DNA of 42,440 nt from Candidatus Omnitrophota bacterium (GTDB taxonomy: Bacteria; Omnitrophota; Gorgyraeia; Zapsychrales; JANLHA01), in contig JAKQKX010000029.1 of assembly GCA_029560465.1 (NCBI GenBank), forward strand, positions 1 to 42,440, read 5' to 3'. The position numbers and the translations under genes are program-made. Shown piece after piece: positions 16,640 to 25,508 of this stretch (within the stretch, counting starts at the first letter, position 1; every line of letters starts with the position of its first letter). The notes below the pieces were generated by a model. The model was not told the DNA's origin. It did no database searches and saw nothing but the letters and a program-made list of their open reading frames with translations.

Positions 16640-19081
16640 ATGGAAAAGAAACCTGTTCAACGCTATATTTGTGTGCATGGCCATTTTTATCAGCCGCCGA
16701 GAGACAATCCTTGGCTGGGGGCCATTGAACTGCAGGACACGGCCTTCCCGTATCAGAACTGGAACGAGCGGATTACGGCGGAGTGTTATGCGCCCAACAC
16801 TGCTTCGCGGATTATCGACGCCCAGAATTTTATCATTGACATCGTTAATAATTTTACAAAAATCAGCTTTAATTTCGGCCCGACTTTGCTGTCGTGGATG
16901 CAGTCTGCCCAACCTGATGTTTATCAAGCCATCCTGGATGCGGACCGCCTGAGCGCCGAGCGTTTTTCTGGTCATGGGGCGGCCATGGCGCAGTGCTATA
17001 ACCATATGATTATGCCGTTGGCGAATGAAAGGGATAAACGCACACAAGTTTTATGGGGTGCCCGGGATTTCGAAGCCCGTTTTAACCGGAAGCCGGAAGG
17101 GATGTGGTTACCGGAAACCGCGGTTGACACGGCGACATTGGAAGTCTTGGCCGAATACGGGATCGAGTTTACGATTCTGGCTTCTCACCAGATGAAAAGT
17201 ATTCGGAGGATCGGGGAGAAAGCGTGGAAGAAGGCCTCGGATCCTGTCCCGGATATTTTCAGGCCTTACCGTTGCCCTTTACCGTCGGGCAAATCGATCA
17301 ATATTTTTTTCTATGAAGGGAACGTGGCCCATGACGTCGCCTTCGGCGGCTTGTTGAACAACGGAGAAAATTTTGCCCGGCGGCTGGTCAGCGCTTTCCC
17401 GGAGAAATCCGAGGAGCCGCTTTTGATGCATATCGCGACCGATGGAGAAACATACGGGCATCATCATCAGTTCGGGAATATGGCGCTTTCCTATTGTCTG
17501 CGGTCCATCGAGTCTTTGCCGTCGGTTGAACTCACGGTGTATGGGGAATACTTGGATAAATATCCTCCCGAATACGAAGTTGAGGTTGTTGAGAATTCTT
17601 CTTGGAGTTGCTCCCACGGTGTCGAGCGGTGGCGGGCGGACTGCGGATGTAGAATCGGGGATCGAGCCGGCTGGCAGCAGAAATGGCGCGCCCCTTTACG
17701 GAAGGCCATGGATTTTCTTCGGGATCAGTTGGCCCTCATCTATGAAAAGGAGATGGGCCGTTATGTCAAAGACCCCTGGCAGGCCAGGGATCAGTATATT
17801 CAGGTGCTGTTGTCCCGATCTTCCGAAAGCATTGATGTGTTTCTCAAACGGCAGGTTTATGTTGACTTCAGCGTGGCCGACCGGGTGAAGATTTTGAAGC
17901 TGTTGGAGATGCAGAAATACGCGATGTATATGTATACCAGTTGTGGGTGGTTCTTTGATGATGTCGCCGGCCTGGAGGCGTCGCAAATCATCCAGTATGC
18001 CGGCCGCGCCATGCAATTAACCCGCGAGATCACCCAGCAGGATTTTGAACCGCAGTTTATCGCTCTTTTGGAAAAGGCTCCCGGCAACACGCCCGAGCGC
18101 AAGAACGGGGCTGAGGTCTTCCAGAAAAATGTCAAGCCTTTGATGATCGACCTGATGGATGTCGGGGCGCATTACGCCATTTCAGCTCTTTTTGAAGATT
18201 ACCCTGATCCGGCTCAAGTTTATGCCTTTACCGTCCGGACGCTGTCGACGTACCGGTATGCGACCGGCAAGCACCGGCTGCAGATCGGGCAGGCCCGTAT
18301 CCGTTCGGACATCACGTTGGACGAGATTGAGGTCGATTTCTCCGCCCTTCACTTGGGCGACTATAATCTTTACTGCGGGGTGAAAGCCAAGGGGAAGGAC
18401 CAGGACTTCGACCAATTCCATGATTGCATCCGGCAGATATTCCTTCAGAATAATATCCCTGCGGTGATCCAGGCCATGAACGAAGTTTTTGGTGAAAGGA
18501 GTTATTCCCTTTGGGATCTTTTTAAGAACGAGCAGGGAAAAGTGCTGAGTGAGGTTTTCAATAATACCCTTGGTTCAATTGAATCCCATTTCCGGGAGAT
18601 TTATGAGCATTATTACCCCTTGATGCAGATCAAGCCGGAATTCCGGATTCCCTTGCCGAAGGCTTTGTCGATGACGGTGGAATTCATCCTTTCCAGGGAA
18701 ATGGTCGAGACGCTGGAGGATGCCCATCTGGACCTGGAAAACCTGAAAAGGATCACGGCGGAAATTAAACGTTGGTCTTTTATGAGGGACATGGAGTCCG
18801 TCAGTTTAACCGCCAGCCGGAGGATTGGAACCCTCATGCAGGCCGTCGCGGATGAGCCTCAGAATAATAAGCATTTAAAACTGCTGGTTGGGGTCTTGAT
18901 GGCCTTGATTCCTCTTGGATTGCCTTTGGAGCTTTGGAAGGCGCAGAATATTTATTTTCGTATGAACCGGGATATTTATAAGACCATGGTTTCCCGGGCC
19001 AGGCACAACGACGTCCATGCGGTGGAATGGGTCCAGTTATTCGAGGTTTTAGGTAAGAATTTGAAAGTGAGAAATGGCTGA
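16640..19081 (+). CDS. Glycoside hydrolase family 57 protein with DUF3536
   Basis: This 813-aa enzyme of the GH57 alpha-glucan-active superfamily opens with 'YICVHGHFYQPPRDNPW' (region 1, His-Gly-His). Next is 'FNFGPTLLSWM' (region 2), 'PEGMWLPETAVD' (region 3, candidate nucleophile Glu159) and 'IATDGETYGHHH' (region 4, candidate acid/base Asp268). The C-terminal half (~300-810) corresponds to DUF3536. Members are annotated as putative amylases, glucanotransferases or branching-type enzymes, and the exact reaction here is unknown. It lies 2 bp before malQ and 92 bp after the winged-helix gene, within the alpha-glucan district, which supports a maltodextrin or glycogen substrate. No signal peptide is present, so it is cytoplasmic. 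Confidence 0.9.
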   Translation: MEKKPVQRYICVHGHFYQPPRDNPWLGAIELQDTAFPYQNWNERITAECYAPNTASRIIDAQNFIIDIVNNFTKISFNFGPTLLSWMQSAQPDVYQAILDADRLSAERFSGHGAAMAQCYNHMIMPLANERDKRTQVLWGARDFEARFNRKPEGMWLPETAVDTATLEVLAEYGIEFTILASHQMKSIRRIGEKAWKKASDPVPDIFRPYRCPLPSGKSINIFFYEGNVAHDVAFGGLLNNGENFARRLVSAFPEKSEEPLLMHIATDGETYGHHHQFGNMALSYCLRSIESLPSVELTVYGEYLDKYPPEYEVEVVENSSWSCSHGVERWRADCGCRIGDRAGWQQKWRAPLRKAMDFLRDQLALIYEKEMGRYVKDPWQARDQYIQVLLSRSSESIDVFLKRQVYVDFSVADRVKILKLLEMQKYAMYMYTSCGWFFDDVAGLEASQIIQYAGRAMQLTREITQQDFEPQFIALLEKAPGNTPERKNGAEVFQKNVKPLMIDLMDVGAHYAISALFEDYPDPAQVYAFTVRTLSTYRYATGKHRLQIGQARIRSDITLDEIEVDFSALHLGDYNLYCGVKAKGKDQDFDQFHDCIRQIFLQNNIPAVIQAMNEVFGERSYSLWDLFKNEQGKVLSEVFNNTLGSIESHFREIYEHYYPLMQIKPEFRIPLPKALSMTVEFILSREMVETLEDAHLDLENLKRITAEIKRWSFMRDMESVSLTASRRIGTLMQAVADEPQNNKHLKLLVGVLMALIPLGLPLELWKAQNIYFRMNRDIYKTMVSRARHNDVHAVEWVQLFEVLGKNLKVRNG

Positions 19082-19083
19082 TT

Positions 19084-20622
19084 ATGCCGGAGCCCACGAT
19101 GAATGTGACCCGACGAGAAGACAATCCCCCGTATGAAAGAGGCAGCGGGATTTTGCTGCACATTTCTTCCCTCCCGTCTGCGTTTGGAATTGGAGATTTT
19201 GGCCCAGGGGCGACCCGGTTTGTCGATTTCCTTTCTGAGGCGGGGCAAAAGTACTGGCAGATTCTGCCGTTAAGCCCGACCATGCCGGTTTACGGGAATT
19301 CCCCGTATAGCAGTGATTCCGCTTTTGCGATCAATCCGCTTTTTATCAGCCCTGATGTCCTGCTGTCTGAAAATTGGATCCATGGAGATGACGTGTCTTC
19401 TTTGCCGGACTTCCCGTCGGGGAGAGTGGATTTCGATAAGGTGGGGGCGGTTAAAAGCGCACTGTTATTTAAAGCGTTTGACACGTTTTCCCGGGAAGGC
19501 CGGGACCTGGCCTCTTATGATCTTTTTTGCGGGCGGAACGCCGGCTGGCTCGATGCGTACGCGGAATATAAAGTCCTTAAGGAAGAATTTGGAGGACAGG
19601 TCTGGAGCCAGTGGCCGTCCGCATTGAGGCACCGACAACCCCGGGCCTTGCAGGATGTGCATGAAAAATTTTCTAATGCTATCCGGAGAATTAAATTCTG
19701 GCAGTTCCTGGCCTGGAAACAGTGGGTGGATTTAAAGAGCTATTGTCAGGAAAAAAACATCAGGATTATCGGGGATATCCCGATATATGTCAATTATGAC
19801 AGTTCGGATGTGTGGTCCTCCCCCCATATTTTTCAGCTTGATCAGAATTCCGTGCCGGCATTTGTGGCCGGGGTGCCGCCCGATTATTTCAGCAAAACGG
19901 GCCAGCGTTGGGGGAATCCCGTGTATGATTGGGACGCGTTGCAAAAAGAGAAATTCCAGTGGTGGATAGGACGGATCCGGCACAAACTTTGTTTTTATGA
20001 CATTATCCGGATTGATCATTTCCGCGGCTTGGTGGCTTTCTGGAAAATTCCGGCTCAGGAAGAGACCGCGGTCAAGGGGGAGTGGGCTCCGGTTCCGACC
20101 GATAATTTTTTCCGGGCCCTTTTGGAGGCGTTCCCCCGGCTCCCGATCATCGCTGAAGACCTGGGTATTATCACGGATGACGTGAAAGAAAAAATGGATA
20201 AGCTGAATTTCCCGGGCATGAAGGTCCTTATTTTCGCTTTTGGAGAGGATATCAAAACGCATCCGTACATCCCTGAAAATTATAGCCAGAGCTGCGTGGC
20301 TTACACCGGGACACATGACAATAATACCGTCCAGGGATGGTATCAGCATGAGATAACCGAAGAGGAGAAGAAGAATCTTCTGAAATATTTTGAAACGGTT
20401 AATCCTTCTCAATTGCACTGGCAGATGATAGACGCCGTTTTGCGCTCACCGGCCGTTTTAGCCATTTTCCCCTTACAGGATATTTTGGGCCTGGGGCAGG
20501 AGGCCCGGATGAATATCCCCGGGACATCCTCCGGGAACTGGACATGGCGCTTTGCCCCTGAATCCCTCACCCCTCGGTTGGCTGAAAAAATCGCCCGGCA
20601 AGTCCGGGCTTCCCGCAGATAA
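19084..20622 (+). CDS. malQ: 4-alpha-glucanotransferase (amylomaltase, GH77)
   Basis: MalQ disproportionates maltodextrins. The 512-aa length is standard for the short amylomaltase type. Motifs: 'GSGILLHISSLPSAFGIGDFG' region at the N-terminus, 'WQILPLSPT', 'SPYSSDSAFAINPLFI', 'IRIIGDIPIYVNYDSSDVW', nucleophile 'IRIDHFRGL' (Asp311), acid/base 'IIAEDLG' (Glu358), 'FAFG' and 'YTGTHDNNT' (Asp412). It starts 2 bp after the GH57 stop, indicating one operon. An alternative in-frame ATG is at 19099. Confidence 0.95.
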   Translation: MPEPTMNVTRREDNPPYERGSGILLHISSLPSAFGIGDFGPGATRFVDFLSEAGQKYWQILPLSPTMPVYGNSPYSSDSAFAINPLFISPDVLLSENWIHGDDVSSLPDFPSGRVDFDKVGAVKSALLFKAFDTFSREGRDLASYDLFCGRNAGWLDAYAEYKVLKEEFGGQVWSQWPSALRHRQPRALQDVHEKFSNAIRRIKFWQFLAWKQWVDLKSYCQEKNIRIIGDIPIYVNYDSSDVWSSPHIFQLDQNSVPAFVAGVPPDYFSKTGQRWGNPVYDWDALQKEKFQWWIGRIRHKLCFYDIIRIDHFRGLVAFWKIPAQEETAVKGEWAPVPTDNFFRALLEAFPRLPIIAEDLGIITDDVKEKMDKLNFPGMKVLIFAFGEDIKTHPYIPENYSQSCVAYTGTHDNNTVQGWYQHEITEEEKKNLLKYFETVNPSQLHWQMIDAVLRSPAVLAIFPLQDILGLGQEARMNIPGTSSGNWTWRFAPESLTPRLAEKIARQVRASRR

Positions 20623-20663
20623 CCCATAAACAGGTCCGCCCTCCTAAAAACTCCTGGTAAAGC

Positions 20664-20692
20664 TTGTGGTTATATATTTGCTGTGTTAGAAT
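20664..20692 (+). promoter_or_regulatory. Promoter immediately before a lipoprotein gene
   Basis: TTGTGG (20664-20669), 17-bp spacer, TAGAAT (20687-20692). The start codon is at 20703, so transcription would begin almost at the ATG. No Shine-Dalgarno is present between them. Confidence 0.5.
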
Positions 20693-20702
20693 TTTTTTAG
20701 TT

Positions 20703-21254
20703 ATGATCCGAAAAGGTTTTTTGAGCGTGTTATGTGTTGCCCTGTTCTTGGGGGGCTGTAGCTCCCTTCCTGGACGGGAGAGGGTTGGTTCTGTCTCTCC
20801 CCGGGCGCAGGCTGTCCCACGGACAAAGGTTATCAACGCGGAACGTTTAAGCAAAGGCGGTAAAATTTTTGTGCGGCCTTTTATCCCGGGGGAATTCGTC
20901 ACGTATGATGAGGAGTTTGCCCGGGTCTCCCTGTATGTTCTTAAGGGGTTTTTAACAGCCCTCCAACAGGGGCCCGATCTTTATACGCCGCTGGGGCCGG
21001 ATGAGGCCGGGCAATCCGAATTGGTGGTGGAGGGCCGTATCCTTGAAAAAAAGGCGCGGCGCGTTTTCGAGAAATTATGGAAAAGGAAAACGGTTTATAT
21101 TTTAAAGACGGAGGGCTCTGTCGTGGACAGGGATGATAAGACCGTGATGTATTTTACGCACGAGTTGCGTCGGGATGATGTTGATGGCTTTAACGACCTC
21201 GCAGAGGAGGTCGGCCATGATATCGGCCGTTCGGTATTGATATCGTCGCGTTGA
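20703..21254 (+). CDS. Putative lipoprotein of unknown function
   Basis: The 183-aa protein has a short basic N-terminus (MIRK), a hydrophobic stretch and the lipobox 'LFLGGC' with Cys at about residue 18, so it is a predicted lipoprotein. The mature part contains 'GKIFVRPFIPGEFVTYDEEFARVSL' and 'SELVVEGRILEKKARR', reminiscent of outer-membrane lipoproteins that look alike to the DUF4410 kind, but I cannot assign a family securely. I start at 20703 rather than 20664 because the longer version adds a Cys-rich leader that spoils the signal peptide. It is followed 35 bp later by hldD. Confidence 0.78.
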   Translation: MIRKGFLSVLCVALFLGGCSSLPGRERVGSVSPRAQAVPRTKVINAERLSKGGKIFVRPFIPGEFVTYDEEFARVSLYVLKGFLTALQQGPDLYTPLGPDEAGQSELVVEGRILEKKARRVFEKLWKRKTVYILKTEGSVVDRDDKTVMYFTHELRRDDVDGFNDLAEEVGHDIGRSVLISSR

Positions 21255-21289
21255 GTTTTTGACAGGCGTTTCTAGAGAAGGAGTCCGTT

Positions 21290-22258
21290 ATGATTGTGGT
21301 GACCGGGGGAGCCGGATTTATCGGCAGTTGCATTGTTTCTAAATTGAATGAGCGGGGGAGGACGGATATTTTACTGGTTGACCATCTCGAGCCCGGATCA
21401 AGCAAAGACCGTAACCTGGAGAGAAAAAAATACGCCAGGTATTTTGATAAAAAACAATTTCTCCAAATGATCACGCACGGTGAGCTGCGCGAACCCGTCG
21501 ACGTTGTGATCCATATGGGTGCGTGCAGTTCAACCACTTTGCCTGACCAACAGTATTATCAGGAAAATAATTTTGAATATTCTTGCCATGTCGCCCGATG
21601 GTCCCGGGCCAGGAAAGCCCGGTTGATTTACGCCAGTTCCGCGGCGACCTACGGTGATGGTGAAATGGGGTACAGCGATGATGACGCGGTGACCCGGCGC
21701 CTGAAACCGTTAAATTATTATGGGGAATCAAAACAGCAATTTGATGTCTGGGCTCTTGACGAAGGGTTTTCGCGGCAATGCGTCGGGTTGAAGTTTTTTA
21801 ATGTGTTCGGGCCGAATGAGTACCACAAGGGGGACATGAGGAGTGTCGTTGCTAAAACTTATCAGCGGGTCGCCCGGGAAGGGAAAATCAGCCTGTTCAA
21901 GTCGTATAAACCGGAATACGCGGACGGAGAACAAAAGCGGGATTTTATTTACATCAAAGACGTCGTGGATGTCGTGCTTTTTTTTATGGAGCATCCTGAC
22001 CAGAACGGGATCTTTAACGTGGGAACAGGGCAGGCGAGAAGCTGGAATGATTTGGCGAAGGCTCTTTTCGTGGCGGTTGGAAAAAGTCCGGTGATTGAAT
22101 ATGTCGACATGCCCGCGCATTTAAGGCCGCGGTATCAATATTTTACGCAGGCCCAGATGTCCAAACTGCGTCACGCAGGGTATGCGCAAGCATTCACCTC
22201 CCTGGAGGATGCCGTTCGGGATTATGTGACATATCTCGCGGGAGAAAATACGCTGTAA
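21290..22258 (+). CDS. hldD: ADP-L-glycero-D-manno-heptose 6-epimerase
   Basis: HldD (RfaD) makes ADP-L-glycero-D-manno-heptose for the LPS inner core. The 322-aa SDR-extended protein starts with the NAD(P)-binding 'VVTGGAGFIGS' (~3-13). It has the HldD-type 'VIHMGACSSTT' (~70-80), 'IYASSAATYGDG' (~107-118), catalytic 'YYGESK' (Tyr-x-x-x-Lys, ~143-148) and 'KFFNVFGPNEYHKG'. AAGGAG precedes the ATG. Its presence is good evidence that the organism makes LPS with heptose. Confidence 0.93.
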   Translation: MIVVTGGAGFIGSCIVSKLNERGRTDILLVDHLEPGSSKDRNLERKKYARYFDKKQFLQMITHGELREPVDVVIHMGACSSTTLPDQQYYQENNFEYSCHVARWSRARKARLIYASSAATYGDGEMGYSDDDAVTRRLKPLNYYGESKQQFDVWALDEGFSRQCVGLKFFNVFGPNEYHKGDMRSVVAKTYQRVAREGKISLFKSYKPEYADGEQKRDFIYIKDVVDVVLFFMEHPDQNGIFNVGTGQARSWNDLAKALFVAVGKSPVIEYVDMPAHLRPRYQYFTQAQMSKLRHAGYAQAFTSLEDAVRDYVTYLAGENTL

Positions 22259-22273
22259 CCTTTTGAGGTCTTT

Positions 22274-23434
22274 ATGGAAATCCTTTTTGTTTTGGCGGGA
22301 CTTGTTATCCTGTTTTTTATCATCGGGGTTGTTTTGATCATCAAAGGGGCTTCCGGCTCTTCTGCCCCTGGGGATACCGTGCCCCGCGAGGAACTTGCTC
22401 AGGTACAAAAGGAACTCGGGGCCGCTAGGCAAGAAGACGGGAGGCTTAAGCAGCAGCTTGATACCTTGGCCGTTGAATTGCATCAGGCGCAGAGCCATGT
22501 CCAGGATGCCAAGAATTTGGAAGGCTTGTTGAATACTTTACAACAACAGGAGGCGGATAGCCAAAATACGATTCAGCATTTAGACCGGTCGCTCGCCTTT
22601 TTAAGACAAAAAGCGGATGAGCAGGCCCGGGCTGCGAAAGGTGTGATCGAGGCGCTCCTTATAAAAAGCGATACCCTGTCTAAGGACGTGGCTGACACGA
22701 AAAGCCGTTTTGATGAGAAGGCATTTCTATCTGTTAAGGAGGAGAACCAGCGCCTCCAAGAAGACGTGAAGGCCTTGTTAAGCAAGGTGGAAAACTTTGA
22801 GCGACAGATCGCCGAAAAAGCCCGGGCGAGCACTGCCCTGGAAAGCGAATTGCGCAATGAGTCCCAACGGTATCACAAGGAAATGGCGTTCTTGAAGCAT
22901 GGGGTGTGGCAGCTTATTCAGCGTATTCGGGCTGCTGGGGAGGAAATGGCCGCGGTGAAACAGGCGTGTGATTTGCGGTATAAGGGATTGCTCCGGGAGA
23001 AAGAAGACCGCCTTGCGAGGGATCATCAGGGAATCCTGGACATGGAAAAACAACTGGCAAGGTTCCAGGAGCAAATGAAGGAGAATAATGACGTCATCTT
23101 GGCCTTGGAGCAGTCTCTCTCTGTGAGCCGGGATAGAATAGCTTTGTCAGATCAACTTATCCATGAACTTCAGGAACAGCTTAAGACGCAGACGGTCGCG
23201 GGCGGGGGCGTTGGAACTTCTTCTGTTGAGCAGTCTTTCCGGGAGGAACGGGACCGGTTGCTGCAGGACAAGACTGCTTTGGAAACCAAAATCGCGGAGC
23301 TACGGGAAGCCCATGAATTCTTTCAGCAAAAAGAGAAAATCCTTCAGAAGGAATTAACGAAAAGCCGCACGGAAGCGATGGGCTTTCGAAGGATCTGTGA
23401 AGGCTATAAAATGCAGCTTGAAAAAGGCTCTTGA
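22274..23434 (+). CDS. Membrane-anchored coiled-coil protein
   Basis: This 386-aa protein has one N-terminal transmembrane helix (residues ~3-25, 'LFVLAGLVILFFIIGVVLI'), then a long charged region dominated by heptad-like Gln/Glu/Lys/Leu repeats (about 40-380), interrupted near 310-320 by a Gly-rich 'GGGVGTSS' linker. No enzymatic motif is visible. The topology is probably a cytoplasmic rod anchored in the inner membrane, a shape found in cell-division or structural scaffolds, but no function can be assigned. It sits 15 bp after hldD and just before the CBS-pair gene, so the three may be co-transcribed. Confidence 0.8.
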   Translation: MEILFVLAGLVILFFIIGVVLIIKGASGSSAPGDTVPREELAQVQKELGAARQEDGRLKQQLDTLAVELHQAQSHVQDAKNLEGLLNTLQQQEADSQNTIQHLDRSLAFLRQKADEQARAAKGVIEALLIKSDTLSKDVADTKSRFDEKAFLSVKEENQRLQEDVKALLSKVENFERQIAEKARASTALESELRNESQRYHKEMAFLKHGVWQLIQRIRAAGEEMAAVKQACDLRYKGLLREKEDRLARDHQGILDMEKQLARFQEQMKENNDVILALEQSLSVSRDRIALSDQLIHELQEQLKTQTVAGGGVGTSSVEQSFREERDRLLQDKTALETKIAELREAHEFFQQKEKILQKELTKSRTEAMGFRRICEGYKMQLEKGS

Positions 23435-23448
23435 TAAAAGGGGACGTT

Positions 23449-23874
23449 ATGATCCTGGCGAAGGATATTATGTCTGAAGATATCGAAGTTATTTACGAAG
23501 ACATGTTGGTCCGTGAGGTGGCCCATTTAATGATGCGCGACCGCGTGAGCGGCTTCCCTGTTGTGGACAGGTCGGGGACGGCCGGGATGGTCGGTATTAT
23601 TACGATGACGGATCTTTTTTCTGTGCTCGGGAAAACCCTTGACGTGCAATCTGGCCCCCCTCCCTTGCAAAGTGTGTCCTCGTTGAAAAATTTGTGTGTT
23701 AGGGACGTTATGACCCGGAAGGTGATCTCGATCCCTCCGTCTATGACCTTAGACGAGATTATCCATTTGGTCGTGCATAACGGCATACATTTTTTCCCGG
23801 TCATGGATGAATCGCGCATGGTCGGCATTGTCAGCCGTCATGATATTCTCAACGCGGTTTTTTCCTATGATTAA
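23449..23874 (+). CDS. CBS-domain pair protein
   Basis: The 141-aa protein consists of two CBS domains: 'AKDIMSEDIEVIYEDMLVREVAHLMMRDRVSGFPVVD' region (~3-60, followed by 'GIITMTDLF') and 'VRDVMTRKVISIPPSMTLDEI...' (~82-140, followed by 'GIVSRHDIL'). Such pairs bind adenine nucleotides or SAM and act as energy or ligand sensors. ATG 23449 has AAAAGGGGA just upstream; an in-frame TTG at 23431 overlaps the previous stop but is less well placed. Confidence 0.9.
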   Translation: MILAKDIMSEDIEVIYEDMLVREVAHLMMRDRVSGFPVVDRSGTAGMVGIITMTDLFSVLGKTLDVQSGPPPLQSVSSLKNLCVRDVMTRKVISIPPSMTLDEIIHLVVHNGIHFFPVMDESRMVGIVSRHDILNAVFSYD

Positions 23875-23889
23875 ATCCTCCCCGGACAG

Positions 23890-23910
23890 AGGCCCAACTC
23901 CATTGGGCCT
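23890..23910 (+). terminator. Perfect GC-rich hairpin after the CBS gene
   Basis: AGGCCCAA (23890-23897) and TTGGGCCT (23903-23910) form an 8-bp perfect stem with a 5-nt loop. No U-tract follows, so it may be a weak terminator or an RNA-stability element. It lies 16 bp after the CBS gene and 13 bp before the next start. Confidence 0.35.
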
Positions 23911-23922
23911 GTTGTTGAGCCC

Positions 23923-24363
23923 ATGACGAATCCGGCGTATAACAAGAACATATTCCGTTTGGCCCACGAAACGATCTTGAGTTCGCTCCAGAATATCCAA
24001 TCCCGGGCGAGGGCGCTTCCCGAGGCGAGAAAATATTTTCCGGATTTGACTGAGGCGTTGAACCTTCATCTGGAAAGGCAGGGTGATCCTTTTTATCCCG
24101 GGTTGGAAGCTTTTTTCTCCGAGGATAGAAAAGCGCTGGTGATAATAACTTTTTTTAAGAAAGATTTGAAAGAAGTTAAAGTCGCTTATTTGATGTTTCA
24201 GGAGAAGTATGCAACCGGGTGCCCCAGGCCGATCGATATCCGGCGTTTTCCGCTGGATTTGTCTCAATTTTTCGGCCTGCTCAGGTCCAGGATAATAGCC
24301 GAGGAAGAGTATCTGCTTCCGTTACTGGATATTTATGCAGGGCCATCCTCCTTCCCAGTATAA
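23923..24363 (+). CDS. Hemerythrin-like (HHE-fold) protein, divergent
   Basis: This 146-aa, mostly helical protein shows 'FRLAHETILSSLQNI' (His at ~15), 'LNLHLERQGDPFYPGLEAF' (~47-65) and 'RIIAEEEYLLPLLDIY' (~122-137), spacing that resembles the metal-binding helices of HHE hemerythrins. The usual 'HxxxEE' patterns are partly replaced (Gln in the second helix, no His in the last), so iron binding is uncertain. I call it hemerythrin-like on pattern only. It might sense oxygen or nitric oxide, but that is speculative. Confidence 0.55.
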   Translation: MTNPAYNKNIFRLAHETILSSLQNIQSRARALPEARKYFPDLTEALNLHLERQGDPFYPGLEAFFSEDRKALVIITFFKKDLKEVKVAYLMFQEKYATGCPRPIDIRRFPLDLSQFFGLLRSRIIAEEEYLLPLLDIYAGPSSFPV

Positions 24364-24412
24364 AGAGACGGTCGAACTTGAGAAGAGGCAGGCCAGGCTT
24401 GCTGGATACCGA

Positions 24413-24440
24413 TTGCATAACGGGAAGGTTTTGCTATAAT
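24413..24440 (+). promoter_or_regulatory. Extended -10 promoter abutting a lipoprotein gene
   Basis: TTGCAT (24413-24418), 16-bp spacer, perfect TATAAT (24435-24440) preceded by TGC, an extended -10. The ATG is at 24449, 8 bp after the -10, so the transcript would have essentially no leader. Confidence 0.6.
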
Positions 24441-24448
24441 AGGAACCT

Positions 24449-24919
24449 ATGAACAAGCACACGCGTGTTTTTTTGGTGTTGTTTTTGTTATGTTTGTGGG
24501 GGTGCGCTCCTATTCAGGAAGCCGGCAAGACGCTGTGGGGCTCCTCGACCCGCGCTCTTAAAAAAGCCCGGAGCGGGGCCATCATCCGGGAATTTGATTG
24601 TTCTCTGGGGGATGCCTATAACGCGGCGTTGGAATTAACGAGGGGGGGGCAGCAACCGGTGGTGCCCGTTTCCGAAGATCCTTTGTTGGAAAAGGATCAG
24701 GAAACATACGTGTTGTTCCTCGAAAATCGCCGGGAGCATTTTTTTGTTGTCATGGGTGTCCCCGGCAGTATTAACACGACTGAAGTCGGTGTCTTTTTTA
24801 AGCCGATTCGTGAGGATATCGTGCGTGTGGAAGTGGCCTCTTTGAGTTCTTATGCGAAATCCCGGGTGGCTGACGTTGTTTTTGCGTATCTGTCCAGGCG
24901 GTTTGGACCCCCAAGATGA
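24449..24919 (+). CDS. Putative lipoprotein of unknown function
   Basis: The 156-aa protein has a classical signal, basic 'MNKHTR' then a Leu-rich stretch, and lipobox 'LCLWGC' (Cys at ~19). The mature domain contains 'REFDCSLGDAYNAALE' and ends 'SRVADVVFAYLSRRFG', a layout seen in small periplasmic lipoproteins of unknown role. A G8 run at 24642-24649 lies inside the gene. It is the last gene before the accessory block. Confidence 0.8.
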   Translation: MNKHTRVFLVLFLLCLWGCAPIQEAGKTLWGSSTRALKKARSGAIIREFDCSLGDAYNAALELTRGGQQPVVPVSEDPLLEKDQETYVLFLENRREHFFVVMGVPGSINTTEVGVFFKPIREDIVRVEVASLSSYAKSRVADVVFAYLSRRFGPPR

Positions 24920-24983
24920 CGCTCATCCCGGACCTCCGCTTCCTGCGCGTCCATTAAAATTAATAGGCTGTCCTTAAAAGATT

Positions 24984-25508
24984 ATGATTGAACATGAAAT
25001 GCTGTTCTTGGGCTTGCTCATGGGCGGGCCTAAACACGGTTATGAGATCAAAAGGATTATTGAAGAAGAACTGTATCCTCTCGTCGGGTTGGATATCAAA
25101 TCGATTTATTATCCTTTAAAAAAGATGGAGGAGTTGGACCTGATCACCAAGGATATTGAACGGGAGGGCCGCTGGCCCGAGAAATATGTTTATAAGATCA
25201 CCCTGAAAGGCAAAAAGATATTCAATCATCTTATTACGGAAAGCTTCCTGCTGATCGAGCGGCCCTATTTTAACATAGATTTGTCCCTTTATTTTATCCC
25301 CTACGTAAATCAGAAAATCGCCCGCAGGAAGCTGAAAGCCCGTATTTTTTTCCTGAATCGGATCAAAAAAGGGCTGGAAAAATTTTTAAACCGGAAAAAT
25401 GATTTAACATCCCCGCACCTTAAAATTATCCTGGAACACGATTTGGACCTTGTGGAAGCGGAAATCAAATCTTTCAAAAGGCTGATTGAAACTTTGAATA
25501 GTGCTTGA
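24984..25508 (+). CDS. PadR-family transcriptional regulator
   Basis: This 174-aa regulator's N-terminal winged helix (~1-75) has the PadR layout: 'LFLGLLMGGPKHGYEIKRIIEEEL' followed by 'IKSIYYPLKKMEELDLI' and the wing 'GRWPEKYVYKITLKGKKIF'. The C-terminal half is helical with many Lys/Arg, as in PadR dimerisation arms. PadR proteins usually repress neighbouring genes in response to small aromatic or other molecules. It stands at the head of the salvage/polyketide block, and its stop codon overlaps the -35 box of the next promoter, so control of that promoter is a reasonable guess. Confidence 0.88.
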   Translation: MIEHEMLFLGLLMGGPKHGYEIKRIIEEELYPLVGLDIKSIYYPLKKMEELDLITKDIEREGRWPEKYVYKITLKGKKIFNHLITESFLLIERPYFNIDLSLYFIPYVNQKIARRKLKARIFFLNRIKKGLEKFLNRKNDLTSPHLKIILEHDLDLVEAEIKSFKRLIETLNSA

